From: Microbulbifer taiwanensis
GTDB lineage: Bacteria; Pseudomonadota; Gammaproteobacteria; Pseudomonadales; Cellvibrionaceae
Direction: 5' to 3'
Assembly (NCBI RefSeq): GCF_014904815.1
Contig: NZ_JACZFR010000006.1
Span: 1-64,000, forward strand
Length of the DNA stretch: 64,000 bases
The translations under genes were made by a program, and so were the position numbers. This document shows, piece by piece, positions 47,700 to 57,069 of this stretch. The notes beneath the pieces are model-generated. The model searched no databases. It was not told the DNA's origin and was given only the letters and a program-made list of their open reading frames with translations. Numbering within the stretch: the first letter of the stretch is position 1; every line of letters begins with the position of its first letter.

Positions 47700-50216
47700 A
47701 TGGCGATGAAGAGGCATCTACTGCTGGGTACGATTACCGGCGCAATTCTGGGGCTGGCCGGCTGCGGCGAAAAAACCGCGAACGCGACCGTGTCCGAAAT
47801 CCAAACCGAGACGAGCGCACAGTGGCCGCGAATCGCGAGCCGGGTTGCCCGCGACGAGCAGCTGGAGAAAAAGGTCGAGGCGCTGCTCGCGCGTATGAGC
47901 GATGCCGAGAAGGTGGGGCAGATAATCCAGGCCGAGCTGAAGCAGGTCACCCCGCAGGATGTGCGCGACTACCACCTGGGATCGGTACTGAACGGCGGCG
48001 GCAGCTTTCCCGACAATGACAAGTACGCGCGCCTGGATGACTGGGTGGCGCTGGCGGATGAGTTCTATCGCGCCTCCACCGACACCGCCGACGGCGGCGT
48101 GGCCATTCCCGTCATCTGGGGCACGGACGCGGTGCACGGGCACAACAACGTGATCGGCGCGACCCTGTTCCCCCACAATATTGCCCTGGGCGCCGCCAGG
48201 AATCCGCAGCTGATGCGCGAAATCGGTGCGGCCACCGCGCGGGAAGTCGCCGCCACCGGTATCGACTGGGCCTTTGCACCGACCCTGGCGGTGGTGCAGG
48301 ACGACCGCTGGGGTCGTACCTATGAGTCTTTCTCCGAGGACCCGTCCATAGTCGCCAGCTACGGCGGCCCGCTGGTGGAAGGACTGCAGGGCGATCCCGA
48401 GGGCGAGGGTTTTCTCGGCAGCGCGCAGGTGATCGCCACCGCCAAGCACTTTATCGCCGACGGCGGCACCCGCGACGGTATAGACCGCGGCGATGTGCTG
48501 ATCAGCGAGGAGGAACTGCTGGCAATCCACGCCCCCGGCTATTTCACCGCACTGGAGCGCGGCGCGCAGACGGTGATGGCCTCCTTCAGCAGTTGGCAGG
48601 GCAGAAAACTGCACGGCCACAAATACCTGCTCACCGATGTGCTGAAGGAGCGCATGGGTTTCGACGGCTTTGTGATCGGCGACTGGAATGGCCACGCCTT
48701 TGTCGACGGCTGCAGCGTGGTGAGCTGCCCCCAGGCGATCAATGCCGGCCTGGATATGTTTATGGCAGCGGAGGGCGACTGGAAACAGCTCTACGCCAAC
48801 ACCCTGAGACAGGTACAAGACGGTAGAATCCCCGGGGCGCGCCTCGACGACGCGGTGCGGCGCATACTGCGGGTGAAAATACGCGCGGGCATGTTCGACA
48901 AGAGGGCGCCGTCCACACGCCCACTGGCGGGCGACAGTGCTATCGTCGGTGCACCCGAGCACAGGGCCATAGCCCGCCGCGCGGTGCGCGAATCCCTGGT
49001 GCTGCTGAAAAACCGCGACCATTTGCTGCCCCTGGCGCGTAACCAGCGGGTGCTGGTAGCCGGCGACGGTGCCGACAATATCGGCAAGCAGGCCGGTGGC
49101 TGGACCATCAGCTGGCAGGGCACCGGCAACCGCAACAGCGATTTCCCCGGGGCCACTTCGATCTATCGCGGTATTGTCGACGCCGTCGAGTCCGCCGGCG
49201 GCGAGGCGATTCTGAGCGAGGACGGCAGCTTCGCGACAAAGCCGGATGTGGCGCTAGTGGTGTTCGGCGAGAATCCCTACGCGGAGATGCAGGGAGATAT
49301 TCCCAATTTGTCCTACAAATACTCCGAGCGGGACCTGGCGCTGCTGAAAAAACTGCGGGCGCAGAATATTCCGGTGGCCTCCCTGTTCATCACCGGCCGC
49401 CCGCTGTGGGTAAATCGCGAGATCAATGCCTCGGATGCCTTCGCGGTAATCTGGCAGCCGGGCAGCGAGGGCGCTGGTGTGGCCGATGTGATCTTCCGCA
49501 AGGCGGACGGTTCGGTGAATTACGATTTCACCGGACGCCTGCCGTTTACCTGGCCCCAGACCGCCGCGCCGGAAGACAGCGGTGTTCAGTACGCTTTCGA
49601 TTTCGGCCTGGACTACGACACGGAAGACCTGGCCGGGCTGCTGCCGGAAGACAGCGGCCTGGGTGAGCGGCAACTGGCCTCTGAACTGAAGGTCTTCGAG
49701 GGCCGGCCGATGGAACCCTGGAGCCTGCAGGTCACCGATATCGGCAACAAGCGTCGCTCAGTGGACAGCAGCGTTACCGAACTGGAAGGCATACGTGTGC
49801 AGGCGGTGGACCGCAATGTGCAGGAGGACAGCCGCCGCCTGACCTGGGATGGCAGCGGTGTGGCCAGCGTCGGTTTCTTTGCCAATCGGAGAACGGACCT
49901 GTCCGCCTATCTCGAGGCAGGCGGCGCGCTGGTATTTGATGTAAAAGTCGACCGCGCGCCGAGCGCCGACGTGCGCCTGGGCATGAACTGCGGTACCGGT
50001 TGCACTGCGGAACAGCCGATTTCAGATCTGCTGCGGGACTCGGAATCGGCCCAGTGGCGCACCGTTTCTGTGGCCCTGCAGTGCCTGGTGGATGGCGGTG
50101 CGCAGCTGGATATGTTGCTGTCGCCCTTCTATCTGGTGACCGATGGTGCGATGGATATTTCCCTGAACAGTATCCGCGTGGCCAGCGGCGTGGAGGCAGA
50201 TATCCACTGCGGATAA
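47700..50216 (+). CDS. Glycoside hydrolase family 3 lipoprotein (exo-beta-glucanase/glucosidase, ExoP-like)
   Basis: The 838-residue protein has a signal peptide and lipobox GLAG-C (Cys22), so it is anchored to a membrane. The GH3 N-terminal barrel (60-420) has DAEKVGQIIQAEL, IWGTDAVHGHNNVIGATLFP, AKHFIADGGT and the nucleophile Asp328 in GFDGFVIGDWNGH. The GH3 C-terminal domain (430-660) has LVLLKNRDHLLPLARNQRVL and GDGADNIGKQAGGWTISWQG. An extra C-terminal domain of about 160 residues matches the layout and length of ExoP-type marine exo-1,3/1,4-beta-glucanases. It releases glucose from beta-glucan oligosaccharides, so the locus probably targets beta-glucans such as laminarin. ATG at 47700 or 47706 is possible. 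Confidence 0.94.
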   Translation: MAMKRHLLLGTITGAILGLAGCGEKTANATVSEIQTETSAQWPRIASRVARDEQLEKKVEALLARMSDAEKVGQIIQAELKQVTPQDVRDYHLGSVLNGGGSFPDNDKYARLDDWVALADEFYRASTDTADGGVAIPVIWGTDAVHGHNNVIGATLFPHNIALGAARNPQLMREIGAATAREVAATGIDWAFAPTLAVVQDDRWGRTYESFSEDPSIVASYGGPLVEGLQGDPEGEGFLGSAQVIATAKHFIADGGTRDGIDRGDVLISEEELLAIHAPGYFTALERGAQTVMASFSSWQGRKLHGHKYLLTDVLKERMGFDGFVIGDWNGHAFVDGCSVVSCPQAINAGLDMFMAAEGDWKQLYANTLRQVQDGRIPGARLDDAVRRILRVKIRAGMFDKRAPSTRPLAGDSAIVGAPEHRAIARRAVRESLVLLKNRDHLLPLARNQRVLVAGDGADNIGKQAGGWTISWQGTGNRNSDFPGATSIYRGIVDAVESAGGEAILSEDGSFATKPDVALVVFGENPYAEMQGDIPNLSYKYSERDLALLKKLRAQNIPVASLFITGRPLWVNREINASDAFAVIWQPGSEGAGVADVIFRKADGSVNYDFTGRLPFTWPQTAAPEDSGVQYAFDFGLDYDTEDLAGLLPEDSGLGERQLASELKVFEGRPMEPWSLQVTDIGNKRRSVDSSVTELEGIRVQAVDRNVQEDSRRLTWDGSGVASVGFFANRRTDLSAYLEAGGALVFDVKVDRAPSADVRLGMNCGTGCTAEQPISDLLRDSESAQWRTVSVALQCLVDGGAQLDMLLSPFYLVTDGAMDISLNSIRVASGVEADIHCG

Positions 50217-50452
50217 TTACTAATTTTTTATTGAGCGGCCAGCCATCGAACACTGGGAAGGCGTGAATGCTGAGTCACTATTTGGTTGCTTGCCGCTCTT
50301 GCGTAACCACTTCGCGGGAGCGGTCTTTCAACGATGTTACATTAATCACAAAATTCTTTTACATGGGATGGTTGCTAGTTGATTCGTTTTTGCGGCCCTG
50401 ATAAGGTCGCCGCCTCCTGAAAAAAATGTAGTTCTAATAAGTAGTAAAAAGA

Positions 50453-52636
50453 ATGGATTCTACCCAGTCCAACGGGAATTTGGACTCTGGCCTTGCTGCG
50501 CTTATTTTCCTGGCACGATTTCACCAGGTTGCGGCCGACCCGGAACAGCTGCGTCACCATTACGGCATTGGTGGGCAGAAATTCGGCGAATCCGAAATTG
50601 TACGTGCGGCGCGACGTCTTCAGCTCAAAGCCCGCAGCTTTTCTTCTTCCTGGGATAAATTATCCGACCTCGCTCAGCCGGCAATCGTCGAGTTGAACGA
50701 TGGATCCTATGTTGTCCTCGCGCGAGTGTCCGGGGATAAGGTTCTGATCCAGCGCCCCTCCGGCGGCAGCCCGGAAACTCTATTGAAAGAGGCATTCCTC
50801 TCCCAATGGAATGGCCGTCTGGTGCTGGTCGCAAAACGCTCTCTGCTGCCGGGAATGAGCGGAAAGTTCGATATCAGCTGGTTTATTCCCGCCATCTTGA
50901 AGTACAAACACCTGCTGCGGGATGTCATCCTGGCCTCCTTTTTTATCCAGCTGTTTGCATTGATTACGCCGCTGTTCTTCCAGGTAATGATCGACAAGGT
51001 ACTGGTACACAAGGGGCTGACTACCCTCGATGTACTGGCATTCGGTCTTATCGTGATCTCTGTTTTCGATGTACTGCTGAACGGATTGCGCAACTATCTG
51101 TTTACCCACACTACCAACAGGGTGGATGTCACCCTGGGGGCCAAGCTCTATCACCACCTGACTCATCTGCCCGTTGCCTATTTCCTCTCCCGCCAAGTGG
51201 GCAATACGGTCGCGCGCGTGCGCGAGCTGGACACTATTCGAAGTTTTATCACTAGTTCGGCGCTCACCCTGGTGATCGACCTGTTCTTTACCATCGTGTT
51301 CTTTGCGGTGATGTACTTTTACAGTCCGACACTGACCTGGATTGTTTTGGGTTCTATCCCCTTCTATGTTGCGCTGTCGGTCTACATCACGCCCATACTG
51401 CGCCGCCGGCTGGACGAAAAATTCCAGCGCGGAGCGGAAAACCAGGCCTTTCTTACCGAGTCTATCTCCGGTATCGAGACGGTAAAAGCCATGGCGGTGG
51501 AGCCACAGATGCAACGCCGCTGGGAAGAGAACCTGGCGGGCTATGTGGCCGCTTCCTTCAAGGCCAACAACCTGGGCAATATCGCGGGCCAGGTATCGCA
51601 GCTGATCAATAAAGTGGTCACAGTGCTGATCCTGTGGGTGGGGGCGACCCTGGTGATGCGCAATGACCTGAGTATCGGCCAGCTGATTGCCTTCAATATG
51701 ATTGCCGGGCGAGTCAGCGCCCCCATCCTCAAGCTGGTGCAGCTCTGGCAGGACTTCCAGCAGGCGGGAATCTCCATAGAGCGGCTGGGGGATATTCTCA
51801 ATACCCCGACCGAACCCGGTCACAACCCCAACCGCACCACACTGCCGCGGGTTCAGGGAAGGGTAACTTTCGACAATGTCTCCTTCCGCTACGGGCCGGA
51901 CCAGCCCCATATCCTGCGCCAGCTCTCGCTGGAAGTGAAACCGGGGGAAGTGGTGGGCATTGTCGGCCGCTCCGGATCGGGAAAGAGCACCCTGACCAAG
52001 CTGGTCCAGCGCCTCTATCTGCCGGAATCCGGCCGCGTGCTGGTGGACGGTATAGATCTGGCGCAGATGGAGCCCGCCTGGCTGCGCCGCCAGGTGGGTG
52101 TGGTGTTACAGGAAAACCGTCTGTTCAATCGATCGGTCAAGGACAATATCGCCCTGGTCGATCCCAGCCTGCCAATGGAGCGGGTGGTGCAAGCTGCCAA
52201 GCTCGCCGGTGCCCACGACTTTATCGTCGAGCTGTCCGAAGGTTATGACACGCTGGTGGGTGAGCAGGGCGCCTCACTGTCCGGCGGCCAGCGACAGCGC
52301 ATAGCGATTGCCCGCGCCCTGATCAGCAACCCGCGCATCCTGATCTTCGACGAGGCCACCAGCGCCCTGGACTATGAGTCGGAGCGTATTATCCAGGAGA
52401 ACATGCGGCATATATGTCGGGACCGCACGGTATTCATTATCGCCCACCGCCTCTCCACCGTGCGCCACGCGGATCGCATACTGGTGGTGGACAAGGGCCG
52501 GATTGTCGAGAGTGGTCCCCACGACCAGTTGCTGGAGCAGGAAGGTTATTACGCGCGGTTGCACAGCTACCAGAATCACACGCCGGTCTTGAAGGCGGTA
52601 TCCATCGATAGCGGTGCGGGGAGGCAGCAGTCGTGA
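50453..52636 (+). CDS. Type I secretion ABC exporter (HlyB/LapB-like)
   Basis: The 727-residue inner-membrane exporter begins with a C39-like domain (residues 1-130) that lacks the catalytic Cys, so it binds substrate instead of cutting it. Six membrane helices (about 150-430) follow. The ATPase has Walker A GIVGRSGSGKSTLTKLVQ, signature LSGGQRQRIAIARAL, Walker B ILIFDEATSALDYESE and IIAHRLST. This is the RTX-exporter type. It is coupled to the HlyD gene by overlap (GTGA). The large RTX protein 3 kb downstream is the obvious cargo. The start ATG at 50453 has only a poor ribosome site. Confidence 0.95.
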   Translation: MDSTQSNGNLDSGLAALIFLARFHQVAADPEQLRHHYGIGGQKFGESEIVRAARRLQLKARSFSSSWDKLSDLAQPAIVELNDGSYVVLARVSGDKVLIQRPSGGSPETLLKEAFLSQWNGRLVLVAKRSLLPGMSGKFDISWFIPAILKYKHLLRDVILASFFIQLFALITPLFFQVMIDKVLVHKGLTTLDVLAFGLIVISVFDVLLNGLRNYLFTHTTNRVDVTLGAKLYHHLTHLPVAYFLSRQVGNTVARVRELDTIRSFITSSALTLVIDLFFTIVFFAVMYFYSPTLTWIVLGSIPFYVALSVYITPILRRRLDEKFQRGAENQAFLTESISGIETVKAMAVEPQMQRRWEENLAGYVAASFKANNLGNIAGQVSQLINKVVTVLILWVGATLVMRNDLSIGQLIAFNMIAGRVSAPILKLVQLWQDFQQAGISIERLGDILNTPTEPGHNPNRTTLPRVQGRVTFDNVSFRYGPDQPHILRQLSLEVKPGEVVGIVGRSGSGKSTLTKLVQRLYLPESGRVLVDGIDLAQMEPAWLRRQVGVVLQENRLFNRSVKDNIALVDPSLPMERVVQAAKLAGAHDFIVELSEGYDTLVGEQGASLSGGQRQRIAIARALISNPRILIFDEATSALDYESERIIQENMRHICRDRTVFIIAHRLSTVRHADRILVVDKGRIVESGPHDQLLEQEGYYARLHSYQNHTPVLKAVSIDSGAGRQQS

Positions 52637-54003
52637 AGCTACCGTCTTTGGGTGCGGAAAAACAGGCGTTACTGACCGACAGGGATATCCACAGCTTCCG
52701 CCCCGCCGCGATAGAAATCGAGCAGACACCGCCCTCGCCCCTGGGGCGAGCATTCCTGTGGGCGATTGTGGCGCTGTTTGTGATTGCCCTGTTGTGGGCC
52801 TGCTTCGGCCGCATCGATATCGTTGCCACCGCCCAGGGCAAGGTGATTCCCAGCGAGCGGGTAAAGACCATACAGCCGCTGGAAACCGCTGCGGTAGCGG
52901 CAATCCACGTGCGCGAGGGGCAGCGGGTTGCCTCCGGAGATCCGCTGATCACCCTGGATACCGCCATTACCGAAGCCGATGTGCGCCGCCTGAGTCAGGA
53001 GTGGCGCGATACGTCGCTAGAGCGCTACCGACTGCAGGCACTCGCCGACTGGTTTGAGGGGGGGCGACTGCAATTTCCGGTCCTGGACACTGACATCCCT
53101 GAATTCGTTCCCTTTCTCCCAAAATACCGGGCACTGCTGCGACAGGAGGCCGCGGAGATTGTTGCCAACCTGAACGCAATGGAGCGGGAAGCCGCGCGCA
53201 TGCAGGCCGAATACCGGATGACGGAGGCCGAGGTAACCAAGAGCCAGCGTTTGTTGGAGGTATTGAATGAACGGGTGAGCGCCTACGAGCTGATGCAGCG
53301 AAAAAAGCTCGGCCCGCGCATGGAGTATCTGGAGGTCAAGCAAAGTCAGATTGAAGTGGAGCAGGATATTGGTATACAGCGGGCACAGCTGCAGCAGCTC
53401 GAAGCCTCCCTCGAGGCCAACCGGGCGCAGCAGGATGCGCTAATTCACCAGCAGTACAAAAGCACTCTGCAACAGCTGCAGGAGGCCCAAACTCGGGAGG
53501 CGTCCTTGCTGGAAGAAAAGATTAAGGCCGAACAACGCAGCAAGCAATATCACATCAAGGCGCCTATAAATGGCTCTGTGCAGCAGTTGGCTGTGCACAC
53601 CATTGGCGGTGTGGTTACACCGGCCCAGGAGCTGATGCTGATTGTGCCCGAGCAGAGTGAAATGGAGGTGGAAGCCTTTATCCTAAACAAGGATATCGGG
53701 TTTGTGCAGGAAGGCCAGGCGGCGGAAGTCAAGATCGATACTTTCAACTTTACCAAATACGGAGTAATTGACGCGGAGCTTATCAACCTGTCCGATGATG
53801 CCCTGCAGGATGAGGAGCTCGGACTTATATATAAGGCGCGGCTGAGGTTAAAACAGGATGGTCTTGCGGTGGCGGGAAAGCATGCCCGACTATCGCCGGG
53901 CATGTCGGTAATGGCTGAAGTGAAAACCGGGCAGAGGCGGATAATCGAGTTTTTCCTATCGCCTTTGCTGCGACACAAAGAGGATAGCCTTAGAGAGAGA
54001 TAA
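52633..54003 (+). CDS. Type I secretion periplasmic adaptor (HlyD family)
   Basis: The 456-residue membrane fusion protein has one N-terminal helix (residues 38-60, FLWAIVALFVIALLWACF). A barrel-sandwich half starts at GKVIPSERVKTIQPLETA. Long coiled-coil helices (about 150-290) are rich in Glu, Gln and Leu, and the second lipoyl half has YHIKAPINGSVQQLAVHTIGG. The C-terminal SPGMSVMAEVKTGQRRIIEFFLSPL is the family signature. The GTG start at 52633 overlaps the exporter stop. It links exporter to TolC; no TolC gene is adjacent. Confidence 0.95.
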   Translation: MKLPSLGAEKQALLTDRDIHSFRPAAIEIEQTPPSPLGRAFLWAIVALFVIALLWACFGRIDIVATAQGKVIPSERVKTIQPLETAAVAAIHVREGQRVASGDPLITLDTAITEADVRRLSQEWRDTSLERYRLQALADWFEGGRLQFPVLDTDIPEFVPFLPKYRALLRQEAAEIVANLNAMEREAARMQAEYRMTEAEVTKSQRLLEVLNERVSAYELMQRKKLGPRMEYLEVKQSQIEVEQDIGIQRAQLQQLEASLEANRAQQDALIHQQYKSTLQQLQEAQTREASLLEEKIKAEQRSKQYHIKAPINGSVQQLAVHTIGGVVTPAQELMLIVPEQSEMEVEAFILNKDIGFVQEGQAAEVKIDTFNFTKYGVIDAELINLSDDALQDEELGLIYKARLRLKQDGLAVAGKHARLSPGMSVMAEVKTGQRRIIEFFLSPLLRHKEDSLRER

Positions 54004-54213
54004 AAAAATAAGCGCTTATGGAAGTTGAAAAGCTTGGATCTGGATAGTGGAAACGATTTTCTTTGATTGAGGGAGTCTCGGACGGTATCAGTTGGTCACT
54101 ATTTCAAGTGGATTGCGTTTGTGTTCTTCTGACTCAAGATGTTCGGTTAATGTAAATTGGGAAAGCGTGAGCGACCGAAATATCAATGATTAAAATATTA
54201 TAAGGGGAGTTTG

Positions 54214-54750
54214 GTGTTGGGTGGAAATGAAGAGATAGAAAGTAAATATGTGGTTTTCGGCTGTTTGATTCCAGTTTTTATAAGCTTTCTATTCTATCTA
54301 TTGCTGATGGCATTTTCTCTAGATGATGCTCTGTCTGAATTTTGGGCGAAGGTCTTTGTAAGGTTTCCTTTATATGTAAACGTTATTGATTTTTCTCCTT
54401 ATAAATTTGAGTTTTTTTTCTTGTTCTTTTTTAGTCTGATATCAATTCCTGTATCTATGCTTTATTGGTGGAGGGTGGTTCCTTCAGGGTTTAGAGGCTG
54501 GTTGTATAGGTCAAGTGGAAAATTTGTTGTTAAGTTAGTTTTGTCAGTAATTTTTTTAGCCCTTATCTTTGTTGGTTCTTGGTTTATAAGTGTTGAATCG
54601 TTAAGCGATAGAAGGGCTGGGTTTTTCAGGTATTCATTTGAAAATCCAGTGCTTTATTACACCCTCTTCATTTTTCCGGTATCGCTTGTTAGCTGGTTTT
54701 CTGCTGGTGCTGCAAAGTTCGCGTATTTTAAGTATAAAAACACATATTAA
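54214..54750 (+). CDS. Small multi-pass membrane protein, function unknown
   Basis: The 178-residue AT-rich protein has four predicted membrane segments: near residues 12-34 (VFGCLIPVFISFLFYLLLMA), 66-88, 108-130 and 145-168. It matches no family by eye. Starts possible are GTG at 54214 or TTG at 54217, both after GGGGAG. It lies 210 bp after the HlyD gene, in an AT-rich stretch that differs from the flanking GC-rich genes and suggests horizontal transfer. It may protect the membrane from, or help export of, the RTX product; that is a guess from position. Confidence 0.55.
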   Translation: MLGGNEEIESKYVVFGCLIPVFISFLFYLLLMAFSLDDALSEFWAKVFVRFPLYVNVIDFSPYKFEFFFLFFFSLISIPVSMLYWWRVVPSGFRGWLYRSSGKFVVKLVLSVIFLALIFVGSWFISVESLSDRRAGFFRYSFENPVLYYTLFIFPVSLVSWFSAGAAKFAYFKYKNTY

Positions 54751-54762
54751 ATGGAGGTTTAT

Positions 54763-54813
54763 ATGTCCGATAGTCAAGAGTCATTAGATAACAATAATAT
54801 ACTCTACTTTTAA
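54763..54813 (+). CDS. Possible 16-residue small ORF
   Basis: ATG at 54763 follows GGAGG with seven bases spacing and reads MSDSQESLDNNNILYF before TAA. It lies 12 bp after the membrane protein gene. The strong ribosome site is the only support; it may be the broken start of a larger gene. Confidence 0.25.
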   Translation: MSDSQESLDNNNILYF

Positions 54814-54824
54814 TCATGGAGGGT

Positions 54825-54896
54825 ATGGTGTCAATAGAGCTTTTAGGCGCTGAGGGGATGGTGTTGACTTCAACAGTATTGGCATCGCTGTGTTAA
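54825..54896 (+). CDS. Possible small membrane peptide ORF (23 residues, continuing after a stop)
   Basis: ATG at 54825 follows GGAGGG and reads MVSIELLGAEGMVLTSTVLA before three more residues and TAA. In the same frame the reading continues after the stop for another 24 codons with a hydrophobic part (GCFGLFVFMGF) up to 54971. It could be a small membrane peptide, or a remnant broken by one stop codon. Confidence 0.25.
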   Translation: MVSIELLGAEGMVLTSTVLASLC

Positions 54897-54970
54897 GTAG
54901 GTTGTTTTGGCCTCTTTGTTTTTATGGGTTTTAAGGCTGATGAAAAATATACTGTTTTTTGGAGTTGGTG

Positions 54971-55999
54971 ATGAATAGGTCTTCAATTGGTTCATGCAGG
55001 CCTTATTTTATACTTTTTCTTTGCGTGCTCGGGTGGGATTGTGTTGCTAAAGATTTGAGATTCTCTGTGAATACGGTACGAGATCGTATGGAGAATGACT
55101 CCGTATACTCACACGATGCGGTTTATTATTTAACCAAAGGTAGCGCCCAAATAGGAATTTACTCTAGACAACCCTATAAACGCATTGGATCAATCTGCTG
55201 CCATAGAGGGAAATTTACAGATGAGTATTTTTTGAAAGGGGGCTTTGGCGATTATCGTCTGCTTCAAGCAGTTAAAAGCGGAGACGGTTTAGAGGAGCTC
55301 CTGGTATCAATTTATAGTGTTGAAGGTGATCTGTTAGCAGGGCCAAAGAAGTCGCATTCTGTTCGTGAGGGGCTGCTAGCAGTTGATAGGGAGAGAACAC
55401 ATTTTGCCGTGCTTAACGAAAAGAGCATAGAGGTTTACGACTCTGATTTGAATAGAGTAAAGGAGCATCTCTTTTCGGCTGACTTAATAGATGTTGAATC
55501 CGTTGCGATATCAAACAAGGTTAGTGGGGCACTTATTAAAGATGCTGAGAGCCTTGTTTTTATAGATTTTCGCACGGGCGAAGAGACTTTTATTGATTCG
55601 TGCAATATGCCCAAAGGAACTCAGTTTAGGATGGTTTCTTATGAAGCTACATTAAATAAGTTTCTTATGGTTTCCCAGTCAGGTAGCTCCTGTGTTATTG
55701 ACGAAAATGTTGTTCAAGAATTTGAGGTGGATGTAACAGGAAAGTTAGGAAGCGTCTACGCAACGAATGATGTTTTGCTTGTTGTGACATCGGATACAGT
55801 TGCAGCTCTCGATGCAAATACTTTTACTTTGAATGGCCTGTTTGAGTTAAAAACATACTATGAAAATAAGTTTGGTAAGGATCCTGCAGTAAGGCCGTTC
55901 TTTGTTCAGAATGAGTACGATTATTCAAGTAATACCATGTATCTTAGTGGTGGTGGAAATACAGGTTCTTTTTTTGAATTAAAACCTATCAAGCAGTAA
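54971..55999 (+). CDS. Secreted or periplasmic protein, function unknown, propeller-like
   Basis: The 342-residue protein has an N-terminal hydrophobic signal (residues 13-29, PYFILFLCVLGWDCVA). After it come repeated beta-strand-rich segments, such as LLVSIYSVEGDLLAGPKK, VAISNKVSGALIKDAESLVF and VYATNDVLLVVTSDTVAALD, that suggest a beta-propeller. Four Cys occur in the mature part (SICCHRG, DSCNMP, SSCVID). I chose ATG at 54971 with GGAG six bases upstream. It is AT-rich like its neighbours. No family recognised; its position next to the RTX protein suggests an accessory role, unproven. Confidence 0.6.
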   Translation: MNRSSIGSCRPYFILFLCVLGWDCVAKDLRFSVNTVRDRMENDSVYSHDAVYYLTKGSAQIGIYSRQPYKRIGSICCHRGKFTDEYFLKGGFGDYRLLQAVKSGDGLEELLVSIYSVEGDLLAGPKKSHSVREGLLAVDRERTHFAVLNEKSIEVYDSDLNRVKEHLFSADLIDVESVAISNKVSGALIKDAESLVFIDFRTGEETFIDSCNMPKGTQFRMVSYEATLNKFLMVSQSGSSCVIDENVVQEFEVDVTGKLGSVYATNDVLLVVTSDTVAALDANTFTLNGLFELKTYYENKFGKDPAVRPFFVQNEYDYSSNTMYLSGGGNTGSFFELKPIKQ

Positions 56000-56015
56000 A
56001 TCAAGGAGCGAATCA

Positions 56016-56153
56016 ATGAGTGTTTTAGATGGTCAAGGCGGCCAGGGTAATGTTCAAAGGTTTCCGGGAAAAACACTGACAGAGCGATCTGGATCGCGAC
56101 TCTGGTTGACTCGATACTCGGAACGATACGGCGCAGATCAGAACGTTAAATAA
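56016..56153 (+). CDS. Short ORF, possible remnant of an RTX-cassette gene
   Basis: ATG at 56016 follows AAGGAG seven bases upstream and codes for 45 residues starting MSVLDGQGGQGNVQRF. GC content in its second half is higher than in the flanking AT-rich genes, so it may be a fragment left by recombination. The following 280 bases to 56439 hold no recognisable gene. Confidence 0.3.
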   Translation: MSVLDGQGGQGNVQRFPGKTLTERSGSRLWLTRYSERYGADQNVK

Positions 56154-56439
56154 GCAGCCGTCGAAAGACGGCATGCTGCATATACATTTCAGGCTCGGAG
56201 TTCGCACGGAAGATAAACTGATAAAATTATGGTCATTGATTTTCTGGCAAGGGTCATCAGCGGGCTGAAGTTAAAATATGAAGATGGGGTGACAGTAGCC
56301 GATCAGAGCGCTGATTGATTAGGTTTCTGATCGTAGAATTGACGATATTTACATATGAATATGATTCTCGTATTTCATGATCTATGTGATCTGTATTTTG
56401 TTGTGAATTTTCTATTTGGATATGTTGAGGAAGAATTTT

Positions 56440-57069
56440 ATGGGAAAGTCATTTTGGTGCTTATGTAAGTTTTCCATTTATTTTTCTTTGTTGTTTCATT
56501 TACTCATTGGTGTCTTTTATTTTATAGGCTCTAAATGCTTTTATAAGTCATACGAACCCCTAGACAATTTCTCGGAGGGGGTTTTATCTGGCGTTAAGGT
56601 CTTCGATGTTCGTGAGGTTTCGCTGCAGGATGAGGATGTATATTTAAAAGTACCTGATGCCCCTAGTGAGCTTCGGGTGGGTAGAAAGGATAGGGGGAGT
56701 GTGGCCACAAAGCTGGTTTGTAATGGGGTTGTCATCAATGATGAAATGCGCAGGCTAAATGGCGACTATGCCTTATCGAGTCGCGCTGTCTACATACCCT
56801 TGTTGAAAGATGTGTCTGCTTCGGACTGTGCCATGGAAATTAGATTAAGCTCGGCAGCTTTTGTGGATTTATCCGTTGAAATGGTTCCAGTGGTAAAAAA
56901 ATATGGGTGTGATTTTTTAAGTGGATCTCCAGTTCTATCGGGAGTGCTTGGTTTGGGGTTTTACTTTTCAGGTTGGTACATAAGTTTTCTCTATGGTCTT
57001 CCTGTTATTTTGGGTGTGCTATTAACAGTGGTATCTATTGTTTTTGTAAAAAAAGGATGTAAGCAATGA
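56440..57069 (+). CDS. Membrane-anchored protein overlapping the RTX gene, candidate immunity/accessory protein
   Basis: The 209-residue protein has one N-terminal membrane helix (residues 8-30, FSIYFSLLFHLLIGVFYFIG). An extracytoplasmic domain (31-155) includes VYLKVPDAPSELRVGRKDRG, and two C-terminal hydrophobic segments lie near 165-203. I chose ATG at 56440 with GAGGAAG six bases upstream; an ATG at 56422 lacks a site. Its stop overlaps the RTX start (ATGA), the tightest coupling possible, so the two products are made together. This arrangement is common for toxin/immunity or secretion accessory pairs, but no family was recognised and the role is inference. Confidence 0.6.
   Translation: MGKSFWCLCKFSIYFSLLFHLLIGVFYFIGSKCFYKSYEPLDNFSEGVLSGVKVFDVREVSLQDEDVYLKVPDAPSELRVGRKDRGSVATKLVCNGVVINDEMRRLNGDYALSSRAVYIPLLKDVSASDCAMEIRLSSAAFVDLSVEMVPVVKKYGCDFLSGSPVLSGVLGLGFYFSGWYISFLYGLPVILGVLLTVVSIVFVKKGCKQ

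Noticed and set aside
50453..50850. Peptidase C39 activity in the exporter, implying a double-glycine bacteriocin system
   Set aside because: The N-terminal domain lacks the catalytic Cys, so it is a C39-like binding domain of an RTX exporter.
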